Positions 20,191 to 32,999 of a stretch of 64,000 nt of DNA are shown here, piece after piece. Position 1 is the first letter of the stretch. Each line of letters opens with the position of its first letter. The position numbers and the translations under genes were made by a program. Under the pieces are notes generated by a model that worked only from the letters and a program-made list of their open reading frames with translations, was not told where the DNA came from and did no database searches. This stretch comes from Dasypus novemcinctus (Eukaryota; Chordata; Mammalia; Cingulata; Dasypodidae). The stretch is taken from positions 95,113,157 through 95,177,156 of the forward strand of contig NC_080680.1 in assembly GCF_030445035.2 (NCBI RefSeq), given 5' to 3'.

Positions 20191-22740
20191 AATATTTCCC
20201 TCCCACTTAGTCACTTTCTATTGGGTCTACTATGAGATGCACCTGGGCCAAAAATCCAATAATCAAAATCCAGTAATACTTGGCTGGCATGGTTAGTCAA
20301 CTGCAGAGGTGTTTTGGGTTCCCAAGAATTAGTGTCAGTTCAGAGACAGTGTCCAGTAATCTCCTAAAGCTTGGGTATTTCACCTTTCTCCAGTATACAA
20401 CCTGATATTTGGCCCTGGGTCTCTTTTGGGAAGTATAATAGGAAGCTTTAGTATACATATTTTTTGGTTCTGGTTTCATGAAATGACTCAAAACTTGGAA
20501 TTGGCCATGACTATACATTGTGATTTAAGATACTCTTCAGTTTATTAGACCTTAAGACTTTTTTATATAAATCAAGTAAGAATTTAGTAGGCTACCTATC
20601 TATTTTCAGTCCTAGGAACACCATAATCAATTAGCTAATGCCAAATATCTCTGCAGGTTAGAGCATTCTAATTTATGCTCTATCCCTCTTAACATAACAG
20701 TAACCATACTCACTTTGTCCCTGGCCGATCAATACTCTCCTGCTGTGGGATTTCATCATTTCCATTGACTTCAGGGATCCCATTTCAATGATTGGTATCT
20801 TTCACTGCCATACTTGTCTTTAGACGATAGTCACTACAGAGATGTTCCTAATCAATGTGTTTCTCAAAGCCTTGGTGAAGGAAGTGTTCGTCAGACTTCA
20901 GGGGATATAGTTAGGGGAAGGAAGGTGGCACACACAAATATGCTTTAGCATTCTTATCTCTAGGTTTCCTCTGTAGTGTACCAAGGAAGTTCTTAACCTC
21001 ACTTAATGTTGGCTACCATTGAATAAAGGCCTCAGTTAACCAGTCAAGAAAACTGTTAGAGCCACTTTCACCTACTTAAGCTAACACGTTGAATCCAGAA
21101 TTTCTGGTTAGTACATCCATATCAATACATTCAATCCAATCCAAAAATAACTTTCCCTCTTCTTTGTCAAAGCACTTAGGATTTATTCCCATAAATTCCC
21201 CTCCCCCATTTTCCTGCTGATATAATAGGCAACTTCTTTCAGTTTTATGGTTGTGTATGGCATCTCTTAGTGCAGACTTGGTAGTCTCTCCCCTCACCCC
21301 CAGTTCTGCCATGATTTAAGTCCAACGATTCATCTGGAGGGGTGGTGGCATTTGACCTTGAGGAGAATGTGCTTCAGGAAAAGTTGTTATAGACTCTTAG
21401 GGCAAAGGAGAGAGAACCTCCTCAGAGATCAGAGAAAGTGCTGTGCATAGTGGCAAAGGAGGCTAAAGAACATTTGGGGCTTCCATGTACTCAGGTCTAG
21501 CACAATCTCCCCATTCTAGTTCTCAAGATATCATTCTTTCCCATGCAATGCCTTAACTTTAAAATAAATGACAAGGACAGAATTCACTTTTTATTGTAAT
21601 TCAGTCACCCATAAGGAGAGATTCTGAGTTTAGATTTTTAGAAATCTCAACCCTGTGACACAAGAAGAAGGAATTTTTTTCCCTCAAGGAAATCATGAAA
21701 GTTTTGCTTTTCTATCCATCTCTTGAGCTGGGAATTTAGAGTGTTGAGTTTGGCATACTTTTTCTCAAAGTTCTCTAGTGTACTCTGAAGTAGTCAGTCC
21801 ATCATACTCTTAAATTAATTTCCACAATAACATTCTGGACATGTCAGAGCTACATGGTCTCCCACAGCCTTTCCTTCCCTTTCAGTCAACTGCAGTGATT
21901 ATAACTATGTTGCAAGTGGATACTATGGATTTACAGTGTCCCATTTTTCATTAGTGATGAGGCCATTACTACCATCAGATCTATACAGATTGTAGAAAAT
22001 ATTCTGGATTCTTATATTTAAGTTCTTGTTTTTCTAGAACCACTTCCGGTATTAAAACTTGTATCAGTCAGAGAAACAGATGCTACTCTGCATTCTTGAT
22101 ACAATGAGTTTAATATGGAATTTTGGGCTTAAAAATTTGTTGGAAGAACAAGAGGAGCAAAGATCAGAGAAGTAGCTGACAGAAGTAATAGATGTTGACG
22201 CTAAAGATGTTTGCTTGAAACACCAAAGCAAATGGTTTTCAAAAACTTGTTTGGAAGATGCTGCAGTTTTTGAGAATCTCTGAGAAGCTTTCACACAGAG
22301 TCATAGTCTACAGTGGCAAAGCAGGCAGTTTCATGAGTTTGTCAGGAAGCTGTTGTAAATCTTTTGTCTGACGACATATCTGGCTGAATCTATCTCCAGG
22401 TAGTATTCTTCTGCTATCTGCACTTCTGTATTACAATCAAAATGCAAGTTCCTTTCACTAGGGTAAAGACATTCTGGGAGGTGTAGTTCCTAGGGTGGTG
22501 GTAAAATTGAGTTGGTAACAGTCAATCTAGCACATTACATAAATCAAATTATTGAACTTAACATAAATTTTGAATATTAATTTTAATAATTAGGAACACA
22601 AGTTAGAACTTTACCACATCCTTACTTCATAGAAATAAGTTTTTATGGAAGTGTCAATACATATTTGGACACTCATTTTCTTTAGACATGGTCATTAGGT
22701 TTGATAGTCCTTTCTTGTGACATTGAAATCTTTAGAAAAT
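20190..22740. other. Unassigned intergenic sequence
   Basis: About 2.5 kb in which no gene, clear repeat end or RNA gene was recognised. A 78-codon minus-strand ORF at 21076-21312 has no recognisable motif. An old unrecognised repeat is possible. Confidence 0.4.
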
Positions 22741-23320
22741 TGAATACTTTTTAAAAATTTTGAAGTAATCTTAAATTTACAGAAAACATTGCAATTATAG
22801 TACAAAGAACTTTCCCTAAATCTTTTAAGAGTAAGTTAATAGCTTGATGCCCTGTCTCCCTTGAATATTTTAGTATGTATTTCCTGTCCACAAGGACATT
22901 CTTCTGTATAATCACAATATGACCATCAAAAATCAGGAAATTAACTTTAATAAATTACTACATCTAATCCTTGGATCCCATTCAAGTTTCCCTGATTGTC
23001 CCAATGTCCCAATGTCTTCATGACCAAAGGAATAGCATAAATATCCATTTCAATATCACTCATTGCATTTAACTCATTTCTTTAGTTTCTTTCAATCTGG
23101 AACAATTTTTTAAATTTTCCCTGATTTTCATAAACTTGACACTTTTGAAATTTCAGGCCAGTTTTTTAAAAAAATAATGGTCCTCAATATGTGTTTATCT
23201 GACATTTTCTCATGATTCAATTCAGGCTGTGCATCTTTGGCAGGAGTATCATAGAAGAGAAACCTTGTTAAGGAGGGTCACTTTGTTTTTCTCATTGCAG
23301 TCTATTAGACGCCCTATCTG
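22740..23320 (-). mobile_element. Ancient L1 (L1M-type) fragment
   Basis: A diverged block contains gcaattatagtacaaagaac, ctgattgtcccaatgtcc and tcaatctggaacaa, resembling old mammalian L1 sequence in reverse orientation. This rests on recognition of wording only. Confidence 0.4.
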
Positions 23321-24233
23321 GTGGCATATGATTTTGAATTGTCCCATTGCTGATGATGTTCATTTTCATTACTTGATTAATGTGGAAGATTTCTCTTTTG
23401 TAAAGTGACTTTCCCCTTCTATAAGTAATAAATATTTTACTTAGCAGTAGTTTGAAAGTATGTGAATATACTGTTTCTCATTAAAATTTCCATCTGTTCA
23501 TTTACTTATAAAAATATACTCATGGTTTCTTATTTTATTCAATGAGTTATAATTTATTACTTCTTTGTCCTTTTGACATGGTTCTCATCATTCTTTGAGC
23601 ACATTCTTGATTACATCTCAGCAAGATATTCCAGGCTCAACTTGTACACTCCTGGAATCGGTGGTTTCTCCAAAAATTGATATGATAAACTGAATTATGT
23701 ATCTCAATTTAGACATGTTCTTATCTTAATTTGCTGCCCTTTTCACCCTGTGTGGGCTCCAAAACCTCATGCTGGGTTTTACCCAAGCATGAATACCCTT
23801 GTTATCCCATTTGAGATCTGATTCCTTAAGCTGTGTTGTCCCTTAACGGTGACACCCATCTCACCTGCTTTGGTTCTGACTGTCCACACTGGGCTTCTCC
23901 CTTGCATGGAGGTCCTCTTGCTGGCCCTATTTGGACTCTAATGTCCTGTGAAAGACTGAGAAACAGGGGAAAAATTAAGGAAGTATTTTATAATTTATTA
24001 ATATTTATAACCATGAATCAAGTTATTTTCATGATAAAGATAACTTCATAGTGTAGCAAGCTGTTGACAATCTTTTCTGCTTATGAGATAGAATTAGTAC
24101 TTTTGAGGACAGAAGCTATGATTTATTTGCCTTCTTCACAGAATTAAGCATAGTACCTTCAGGTAGTAGGCACTTACTACAATGATTATTAAGTCAATGA
24201 TTAAACTCCTAGAGGTAGCAAAATACACGTTTT
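23320..24233. other. Unassigned sequence downstream of the OR pseudogene
   Basis: No gene, RNA or clear repeat was recognised. The composition is AT-rich intergenic. Confidence 0.4.
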
Positions 24234-25085
24234 CTATTCTGCCTTCTGCATCAGTTTTCTCAAAGCCTGCTTCATGTCCCTATTCCTAAGGCTATAGATG
24301 GAAGGATTCAGCATGGGGATTACCACAGTAAAAATGACAGTAACAGCACTATCCTTTTTCACTGAGTAGGTGGATGAGGGCTGAATGTACACCAAGATGG
24401 CAGTCCCATAATACAGTGCCACAACTGTGAGGTGGGATCTACAGATGGAGAAGACTTTGTACCTGCCTCACAAAGGAGCCCTCTGTGAAGGCCAAAAGCT
24501 CATTGACAGAGATGTCAGAACAGGAGAGCATTTGCAGTGGTTGGGCATCACAAAAGAAGAGGTGGATGACGTTGGGCCCACAGAAGGAGAGGCGAGCCAT
24601 GAGAATCATATGGGTAAGTGAGTGGAGATGGGACACCACCCAGGATGCCATCACCAGCAGGAGGCAGTGCCTGGGGCTCATGGTCGTGGTGTAATGCAGT
24701 GGGTTACAGATGGCCGTATAGCAGTCAATGGCCATGGCAGCCAGGAGGAAGCTGTCTGTAATTGCGCAGGTCACAAAGAAATACATCTGGGTGAGGCACT
24801 GGGCAAAGGGGACCTTCTTGCTCTTGCTCAGCATGTTTGCCAGCATCCTTGGCACAATGACATTGTAAAGCAGATGTCCACAAAAGACAGGTTGAAGAGA
24901 AAGAAGTACATGGAAGTATGGAGATGGGGATCCCCCCGGATGGCTGCCATGATGACTGAGTTGCCACCCACATTGACGAGGTACATGACTAGGAAGCTGG
25001 CAAAGAGTCACACCTGCTGTTGGGATCAGTGGTTAGTCCTAGAAGGAGGAATTTAGTGATGTGGGTCTGGTTTCCCCTTGGCATT
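24234..25085 (-). pseudogene. Olfactory receptor family 1 pseudogene
   Basis: This is a degenerate class II olfactory receptor, an odorant-sensing seven-helix GPCR of the nasal epithelium. It opens at 25085 with MPRGNQTHITKFLLLGLTTD, which holds an N-glycosylation site (NQT). It keeps [56 protein letters not shown] and PMLNPSIYSLRNRDMKQALR. Lesions seen: a frameshift near 25015-25025 with in-frame stops in TM1; a 1-nt deletion near 24862-24868 in TM2; and a junction near 24455-24470 where about 28-33 codons from TM5 to intracellular loop 3 are missing (TEGSFV runs into KVFSIC). The DRY-type Arg is Cys (DCY). Length is 852 bp against about 936 for the intact OR nearby. Family 1 is clear. The subfamily is not, and in the human order an OR1K1-like position is possible. 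Confidence 0.9.
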
Positions 25086-25179
25086 GCTGAACTGCAAGTA
25101 GAAAATATCAGGAAATATTAGGTGTGTCACCTGGTTTGGGGTCAACAGTTGTTATAAGTGATTGGTATGGTTGACAGGA

Positions 25180-25320
25180 ATATGGATTTTGGTGCCACAC
25201 AGAACTGATTTTCTGTTCTAGCACTGTCACTGATTTACTGTGAATATGAAATTACTTCATCTCCTGAACTTTCATGTTGTTTATCTATAAAGACAGAGAT
25301 TATAAATTCACTTCAGACTA
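25180..25320 (+). repeat. MIR SINE fragment
   Basis: The core wording of MIR is visible but diverged: ctagcactgtcactgattta, then gaaattacttcatctcctg, then a polypyrimidine tttcatg block. Confidence 0.55.
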
Positions 25321-26465
25321 TTTTGTTTTGGATGAGATTTCTCTCTTTCTTAGTTTCCTAGTTATGGATATCAGAATAGTTTAACTTCTCCCTAAAAAAC
25401 ACACACACATATTCTGGAGATGGTGTTCCTAGCTCCAATCTCTTTGAGAAGAATTTGTGGAATGGCTTTGGGAGTTTGAGTGAGTAACAATCAGATCAGG
25501 GATGCCATGGATCTGGGACATACACAATCTCCCAGGACACAGAACTATGTGGCCTGGGGGCAGAGCCAGCTTTTGGGAAAGGGAAGACAGTCCTCTGATT
25601 TAGTTGAATGTTTTTTGTTTCATGAGTAGCATGGCATTAAGAAAGTCCCAGCAGAAGTAACAGGTACATGTCCTGACAGTAGATTAGAGTTGAGTGTCCT
25701 GCAGGGTGGACTTCTGGGCACAAAGACTATATAAAAGGTGCAGGTATGCTGAAAGAACTGGGTAACAAAGTCCTGGGCTTCAGGAAATAGACCCTTGTCC
25801 TAGAAATGTGTATGGAGGGTCAAGATCTAGAGAGAACGAGCAGGCCCAGTAAGAAAGGGACTGTTACTCTGCTCAGTAATCTGCCAAAACAGGGACACCG
25901 TTGCAATGAGATAAAATCAGAAATCAATTACCTGCTCTTGGCCAAGGATCAGATCCCACCTATAAACCAGAGTGACTTGATGTTAAGCCCACTAGGTTCC
26001 TGGACTTGGGCTCCCTAATGTCCACCTCATTTAGGGCAGAATTAGATCCAGAGCACAGAGCAGAGAGTAGCCTGCACACAACTGTCAAGTGACAAAGAGA
26101 AAATGTGAAGAAAGGTTGTAAGAAAGGTGGGGGAGAAGAAGTCCTCACCCAAGAGAACCTGAGTACTAATGTTTTTGTTTTTGTTTTTGATGTCCAAAGT
26201 ACTTTAACAAAAGTGTTTGCATTGCTGGGGAGAATCCATACTTTCTGTATCTTTCTAAGTACTTTCCTAAGGTGCAGTAGAATAAGTTCTTGATGTATGT
26301 CTTTTATCCCCAAAATGTTTGAAGTTTTGGACTGAAGTGGTTTATCCCCCCTTGGAAGGGCACATGAGACATGACTGACTAAGGAAGAGGCCCAGGATAT
26401 TAGCACTGGAAGGGCAGGGAACCTGTCTGGCTCTTCAGCTCCATATTCTTAATTCACTATTTTAT
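25320..26465. other. Unassigned intergenic sequence
   Basis: No gene was recognised. There is a short CA run near 25397-25410 and a small T/TTG run near 26170-26190. Confidence 0.4.
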
Positions 26466-26690
26466 TCTTATAGCAGGTTCCTCATAGAGAGTATTTACCA
26501 TATACTAGGTACTGTATGATGTTTAAATCCTCATCCTTACTCTTTCACTGTACTGATGAAAAAAATGAGTTATTACAGGGAGGTTCAATATTTTGCTCAA
26601 GATTATATAACTTGTAAGTAGTTATAATTTCAATCCAAGCAGTTTGACTTCTTAGATTGGAATTCTCTTAACCATTATACTATATTACCT
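26465..26690 (-). repeat. MIR SINE fragment
   Basis: Reverse-orientation MIR wording includes accatatactaggtactgta, gatgaaaaaaatgagtta and gattatataacttgtaagta. Confidence 0.6.
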
Positions 26691-26799
26691 ATTAAATATT
26701 TTCTGACAGAATAAATCCAGAATTGACAACTTTGTCAACATCTTGAATGACTGGGGGTATTATATGAGTGGCAGGAATCAGATTCTCATGGTCTGGAGA

Positions 26800-26960
26800 A
26801 TTAATGGCTTGAGCCCAGGATTTGGGTTCTAGTGCTGGTTTAGTGACTTACCATCTTTTCCTCTTGGAAAATTTTTGTGTCTCTTTTATTTTTCTCATGG
26901 AAAAATGAGAGACATACAGTACCATTTCCGTCAGAATGTATGGACATGAAGTGAATGAAC
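26800..26960 (+). repeat. MIR SINE fragment
   Basis: MIR-like order is seen: a ggttctagtgctggttta block, tagtgacttacc, then ctcatggaaaaatgagagac. Confidence 0.5.
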
Positions 26961-27789
26961 ATGTCTGAAAAGTGCTTTGTAAATGAAGAGATGCTATATA
27001 AATACTAATTACACAAATAATATAAAATACAAAAAATATAATAGAGTAAAAATAATAGTATGCAAAACTAATATTTAGTGCCTGGTTTACCTGGTTAAGT
27101 CAAGATTTCAAATGAGCTCTAGAGAAAGTGAGGAATAGTCTGGGTGCCTGTGTGTGTGTGTGTGCTGGTTCATGTGTGAAATAGTTGAGATGGTCCTTGG
27201 AAGGAGAGCATACGCTGGAGAGGTGCAGAACAGTGGGTATAGAATTATCTGGGCAGAGAGGGGGAAGAAACAGAGACCTCACTTGGTTTCCTGCTTTATA
27301 GAGTCTTTCTTGCAGCAGTCACAAATAAATTTGGAGGCCTGATGATCTGACAGCCTGCCCATCACCAGGCAATGGAAATGGTTTCAGATAGCTCAGCAAA
27401 GCCACATGGCCTTTTCATTTACTCAAAAGTCCTTTGATGTGGGCCTAGAATTTGGTTTTCTATTGGTTCCATAGTTACTATGATCATGTGCATTCTCCTT
27501 TGCTCCAAAATGGGCTGTTTTTGAGCTGAGACAGTGGAGATAGAGAGAAAAGGACAGCAAGAAGCATGGGGTGGGGACATGAAGATTTTGTGTGTGTATG
27601 GGGGAGAGCAGATCATCTTGAGGGCCTTGCCCAAGAAGTTTTAAATTAAGAAGCAAAATGATGATGGCAAAGGGGAAATTGAAAAAAATATTATTAGTAC
27701 TATAAAAACCTTGGTGCTCAAGCTCAGTATGATTGGGTTGAGTTCAATTATATGATGTAATTACAATTGCAAACTCCACTGAGACCAGC

Positions 27790-28050
27790 CTAGTAGCGAA
27801 GATTGTGGTTTCTGAGGTCAGATATGCTGGCCTCATCACTTTTTGGAAAAGTGACTTGGAAAATTGCTTAACCTTTAAGTCTTAGTTTTCTTATTTACAA
27901 AACAAGTACTGTAATAGCAACTGCTTCATAGGCAGTTATGAGAGTTATCATAATATGGATATAAATCAGTTAGTGCTTTAGGTAACACAGAATAGGCTCC
28001 TGATAAATATCAGTTGTAATTATTCCTGCTGTTTAACAAAATTATTTGAT
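27790..28050 (+). repeat. MIR SINE fragment
   Basis: MIR-like blocks include ggtcagatatgctggcctca, gcttaacctttaagtcttag, cttcataggcagttatgaga and aggctcctgataaatatcag. Confidence 0.6.
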
Positions 28051-28110
28051 GGATTTCCATGTATAAGCATTAGGAAATTGGTACATAATAGATGTTCAAT
28101 AAGTGCCTGT

Positions 28111-28113
<3 letters not shown>

Positions 28114-28162
<49 letters not shown>
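28114..28162. repeat. (TA)n microsatellite
   Basis: About 24 uninterrupted TA dinucleotides, directly visible. Confidence 0.97.
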
Positions 28163-28165
<3 letters not shown>

Positions 28166-28434
28166 ACCAAAATAATTTCAGAGTCAGAAGAAAACTCAGA
28201 CATCATCCTTTCCAAACTTTCACCCAGGCAGGAAACCTTTAGAAGACCTGCGAGTGGTCATCCAGCTTGAAAGGGAACTCACTGATTACTAATTTCTACT
28301 CATTGAATCACAACAAAATATGTTTTTGACAGAAAGGGGCCAAGAATTCTAAACCTCATGCTTCTAATATAATTTTTAGCTGACCTTAGTCATAGCAAGC
28401 GACCACAACATTGCTTTTCTTTTACTTGTGGAAT

Positions 28435-28510
28435 CATTGATTTGTTAAGCATTTATCAAGCATTTCCTGAGTGCCAACAGTCATGCTAAGTACTGGGGAC
28501 ACAGAGGTGA
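28435..28510 (-). repeat. L2 LINE 3'-end fragment
   Basis: The block caagcatttcctgagtgcc, then gctaagtactggggacacag, is the reverse complement of the conserved L2 3' end. Confidence 0.6.
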
Positions 28511-29475
28511 AGAATTGTCAAGGCACCCTTCAGATATTTCAAGACATTGCCCATGTTCCCCCAAATCTCCACTTTTCCATTTGATCTATTCCCCTTCTCC
28601 CAAGGACATGGCTTCAAACGCTCTCTCATCACCAAGCATCTGCTTCCTCTATTCCACCACTTGGCTGAAGCTCCCTGTGTGACAGATGTGTTTGTCCATT
28701 GAAAATGTCCATTTTGCATTGAAGATATAAAATTGTGGGGAATAGATCAAATTCATATGATTCTGGCTTCTAGAGATGGAAGGAATCTTAGAAATCAATC
28801 ATATAATTCAGAAGTTTCCAAATCTGAGAAACTCCACAATTTCCTGAAAATGACCCTGTAGCCGCCATGGATTAGGAATAGTATAGAAAGGGTGACTTAA
28901 GAGTCTCAGGAGGTTTCCTCTTTCCCCAGAGAAATTCTGCTTTCATGTGTTTTACAGATTAAAAAATAATAGAGTAAATTTGAAGACCAACTTTAAGTCC
29001 TAAAGAAAAATTTTAAAACCTAAATTCTAATGTACATGATTAATTTGCAGAAGACCATATGTGGCCTAAAGAAGGAAGTTGGTCATTGATATTGTACCAC
29101 GAGTTAACAGTAGAACTGGTATGACAAGCCTGGTTGTACAAATGTTTTCCTTCTTCACCTTTCTCAGCTTTCAGTCTTCCACAGTCTATGTCTCATGCTG
29201 CTCTGAAATTGGGATGAGGTCACTGAGGTGGACTTTCTTTAGGAGGTCTGGTTTTGAAGGAATTCTGAAACCAGGCTGGAATGATGGAAACTGAATTAGC
29301 ATTACCCAGTAGCATCAGAGCAGTTACACTGCTTCTCCAAAATGTCAATCCCTTTGCTTGGAGTCCCATCCATTAATAGCAAATCATTCCTTCTTTCTGT
29401 GAATGGGGAAGGAAAACAAAGAATGTGGAAAAGTTTGAGTCATTCAAACAAATAATTAAGGGAGGCAGGGTGAAA
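28510..29475. other. Unassigned intergenic sequence
   Basis: No gene, RNA or confidently named repeat was recognised. Confidence 0.4.
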
Positions 29476-29580
29476 AGGTGACTTGACTTGTAGTCCCAAC
29501 TATAACATTAATTTGCTGTATGTTATTGGGCAACTAATTTTCCTTTACTATATAATGAGTGTATTAGGCAGAATGATTTC
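29475..29580 (+). repeat. MIR SINE fragment
   Basis: A short MIR-like core: ttgtagtcccaactataaca, then gtatgttattgggcaacta. Confidence 0.45.
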
Positions 29581-30344
29581 TAAGTTTCTAACATGCCAGG
29601 GTAGAAACACTGTAGGATGGGTATTGTTGAGGATATGAGCTACTTACTCAGGATGGTCTTTGGAGCATCTGAGCACCTTCTCTTCAGTCTTCTTGACTCT
29701 GATGTGTAGAGGAGGAATGGAGGGCATGAGGCATAGATTGTATGTCCATATCAGGTTGGGAAAAGGAAAAGTCCTGAGATTCTTGTGGGAGGGGTCAGAA
29801 CCTGCAATACTGGGAGTATGGGGCATGTGTGATTGTTGCCTCAGTGTAGAGAAGGTGTTGTATTGGCTTCTGAAGTTATCACTTTTCTTTTTCCTTCAGG
29901 GAGGTGAACCCTCAATGTAGCCCCAGTCTCTAGAAACGTGAACCTTTCTTCCATCCCCAACTTTGACCACCTGACCTCTTCAGGTTCCAACAGATATGGG
30001 ATAGGTTGGGGGCTTGGAAATTTCTGTCTGTCCTGCATGTGACCACATGCCAAGGAATTGGCAGCCTCCCCAGGAACCAATCCCAGAGAGCTCATTAAAC
30101 ACCGTGACTGGGAGGGGAGTAGAGGTCTCTCAGCAGAGACCATGGAAATACAGGTTACTGGAGCAGGATTTTTCTTAGAGCCCTTGATAATTAGTCACTT
30201 GTTATTTTAGTGATTGAAGGAAACAGAGGACAGATACGTAGAGAAAGCCTGAGGATACCCTGCGATGTAAGGGAGAATGTAAAGAGTCAAGGGAAGAGTC
30301 CCTGTCTAAGAATTGAGAGTCCTGTTCTAGTCAGCTAATAACCT
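29581..30344. other. Unassigned intergenic sequence
   Basis: Only short, unrelated ORFs with no recognisable motif are present. Confidence 0.4.
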
Positions 30345-30570
30345 ATAATAACATTGCCTACTCTTACTCACAAAATAACCACTATTCTTTGAGTGCTTGT
30401 GAAGCAGAGGCCTTATGTGAAATCTTGTGAGGCATTCTTATACTTATAGATGTAAGATTTGAGACTCAGCTATGTTGTGACTTGTTTGTATTGCATGAAA
30501 AAGAGTTTGTAGAGCCAAGATTCAAATCCAGGTTTGTCTTGTCCAAATTTCACATTATTCCATGTTGCTA
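30345..30570 (-). repeat. MIR SINE fragment
   Basis: Reverse MIR wording: gtgcttgtgaagcagag, gatgtaagatttgagactca, gagccaagattcaaatccag. Confidence 0.55.
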
Positions 30571-30619
30571 TGTAAAGATTATTGCTAGAAAAGATCTCTT
30601 GCTGCCTTCCTCTCACTTT

Positions 30620-30805
30620 TCCCAGCCCTGGTATCACTGACTAAACTATCTCTCTTATTTGCCTTTTCTGTTAGCCTGTAGGCTTTATTGAGGCAGGGTC
30701 TACATTTGTTTTCCATAGGAACTGGGACCTATTCCAGTGTCTGACACTTGGTTGCATTCAAAGAAATTTGTTAAATCAATAAATGAATGCATAAATGAAC
30801 AATAC
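30620..30805 (+). repeat. L2 LINE 3'-end fragment
   Basis: L2 3' end signature: ctgtaggctttattgaggca, gtctgacacttggttgcatt and a final aaatgaatgcataaatgaac. Confidence 0.65.
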
Positions 30806-30855
30806 TTTTAAAAAATCTTCGGAGATGTGTTTTTAGCGAAACAAGATTATATTAA

Positions 30856-31144
30856 GGGAAGCGGCTGTGACTCAATCAATTGGGCTCCCATCTACCATAT
30901 GGGAGGCGCTGGGTTCGTGTCCCGGGGCCTCCTTGTGAAGGCAGGCTCACCCACTTGCTGTGGAGAGCCGCTGGCCCACAGTGCCACAGAGTGCCAGCCG
31001 GCCCACAAGTGCTGCAGAGAGCTGACTCAGCAAGGTGATGCAACAAAAAGGGAGACAATAAAAACATAGAAGAAGTGTGCAGCGAATGAACACAGAGAGC
31101 AGACAGCAAGCAAGCTGTGTGGGTGTGGGGGGGGGGCGGTAAAA
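30856..31144 (+). mobile_element. DAS-type tRNA-derived SINE
   Basis: The head gggaagcggctgtgactcaa plus a degenerate box B (gctgggttcgtgtcc) is followed by the DAS body (ggcccacagtgccacagag, gatgcaacaaaaagggaga, agagagcagacagcaagc). The flanks attatattaa (30846-30855) and attacattaa (31145-31154) form a near-perfect target duplication. Box A/B segments make it Pol III-derived. Confidence 0.9.
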
Positions 31145-31154
31145 ATTACATTAA

Positions 31155-32114
31155 CTGGAAAAATTTCATATTGCTATGATATTAAAACAAGGCAATATAA
31201 AACAAAGAAGCCATATAAGACTCAAGATAAAGCAAAACATATTCAAGGAGAGTAGACAGAGGAATTTCAATACCAATAGTACACTTCTTGTTTCTGCCTT
31301 TCTAATCCTGCTACTCACTGGTTTCCAGCATGCCAGGTTCTGCCTCTCGCCCTTTTAATAATTCAATGAGTTAGGCTTTTGAGTTGCCATTTCCTCCTGG
31401 TACCTTGCTTACCCGTGCCCAATCAGCATTCGTAGTGCAGCTGTTTATACAGAGTATAGACTTCGCCTCCTGGATCAGGAGAAAGGGTGCTGAATATACG
31501 GATCCAGAGAGCTTGCTTGACTCAGTTCTGACGGGACTTTAGACATCTCTGTGCTTCACCTTCATCTTTTTCAACATCCACACAGATGATGATCCAATTT
31601 CAACAAATCCAGACATAGAGAGATCACAATATTTGGAGGCTTCTCAGTCATTCGTTGAACAATTCTCATTTAGAGCATTCTACATCACAAATTAAAGTTT
31701 TCTTTCATAACATTGTCATTTGAAAGCTCTGGTTGATTGCCCCAATTTTATCCCTTAAAACATAGTTTAAGTGTGATGTGGACAGTCTTTATGATGTCCT
31801 TCCTCATTAGTGTTCTTAGTCTCTTCTCCAAACTGTGGAAAAACCTGAACAACATCTCAGGTTCAGTAAGTCACTGAAGAGCCCAGTAGCCATGGTCTCT
31901 CTGTGTTTACCATGGAGTACAGAAAGTTGAGAAACAGAGATTAAGTACCCAATACCTGATTCAGAAATAGGCTGACTACTGTGGTAATGAATACAGTTCA
32001 CTTGGTCTCCTCCTCACCAGAGAACGTGGACATGGGTTTGACAGCTACCTTAAATTCTGGGTCTCCCCATCTTTCCCCTCCAATCTTTATTTATTTCTCC
32101 AATGTGTATTTTAA
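31155..32114. other. Unassigned intergenic sequence
   Basis: No gene or named repeat was recognised. Confidence 0.4.
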
Positions 32115-32345
32115 AATCCAGCCCAGTGTTGTGGAGAGAGCTCTGGACTTGGAGCCAGAGGAACTGAGTTATGTGTTTGACTCTATTGTTTTGCAACCTT
32201 GAAAAAATTAACTTAATATTTGCAAGCCTTCATTTTATTAATCTCATAGAAGGCAATAATAGCTGGCCAATGGGTTTACGGAGGTTTGTACGGATGCCCA
32301 AATTTAAAGGAGAAACTAGAAATGAGAGCAATTTTTAATGAACAG
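32115..32345 (+). repeat. MIR SINE fragment
   Basis: MIR wording: gttgtggagagagctctgga, cttggagccagaggaactga, attaacttaatatttgcaag, then aaggcaataatagctgg. Confidence 0.65.
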
Positions 32346-32999
32346 TGCTATACAAATGTGAAGGATTATTATCACTCTGGGATCTCCAGACCGTTTCATT
32401 CTCCCATTGCTCTAATGATTAGAATTTCTCCATCTCAAAACTACCAAATGATTTCCCAATTGCTTGAATATCTTCTGTGACAAGGACCTCAGTTTCCTTC
32501 ATATCTGTTCATATCATATTCTCCTATCTTTGCTTCACGGCCCGCACTAATCTTAAATGATCTGGCATGTTGCGCCACCTCTGATGGTGAGCAGGAACAC
32601 CTCGAGAGTAGGCTAGTCCAGTGAGCATAGGGCTCAAAGTCAGGAGCATGTTTCTGGTACCAGCTGGGCTATGAGTTCACTGAGTCATACCTTTCAGCAA
32701 TTTGCCTCATTTTGTATCTGTAATGTCACAATATGTGTTTCCTAGCCCTTCCCAGATGTTACATTCTAGATCCAGGGCTTGTGGACACTTAAACATGCTC
32801 TTTGGGATTCTTTTTATGAATAAGTGTATTTCATATGTCTTGAAGCTTTGGTATCAATCTGATCACCCAGCTGTGCTTCAGGTGGGACTTGCTGAAAAGC
32901 AGTCTCTCATGTTCTTCTGCTGACCTGTTAGTGCCTTACCCAGATGCCTTTTGTCCGGAGACACCCACTTTGCTGCAGCCTCTTGCCTTGTATAGTTTA
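32346..32999. other. Unassigned intergenic sequence
   Basis: No gene or confidently named repeat was recognised. Confidence 0.4.

Noticed and set aside
24427-25056. Plus-strand ORFs opposite the OR pseudogene
   Set aside because: Antisense of the olfactory receptor text, with no independent features.
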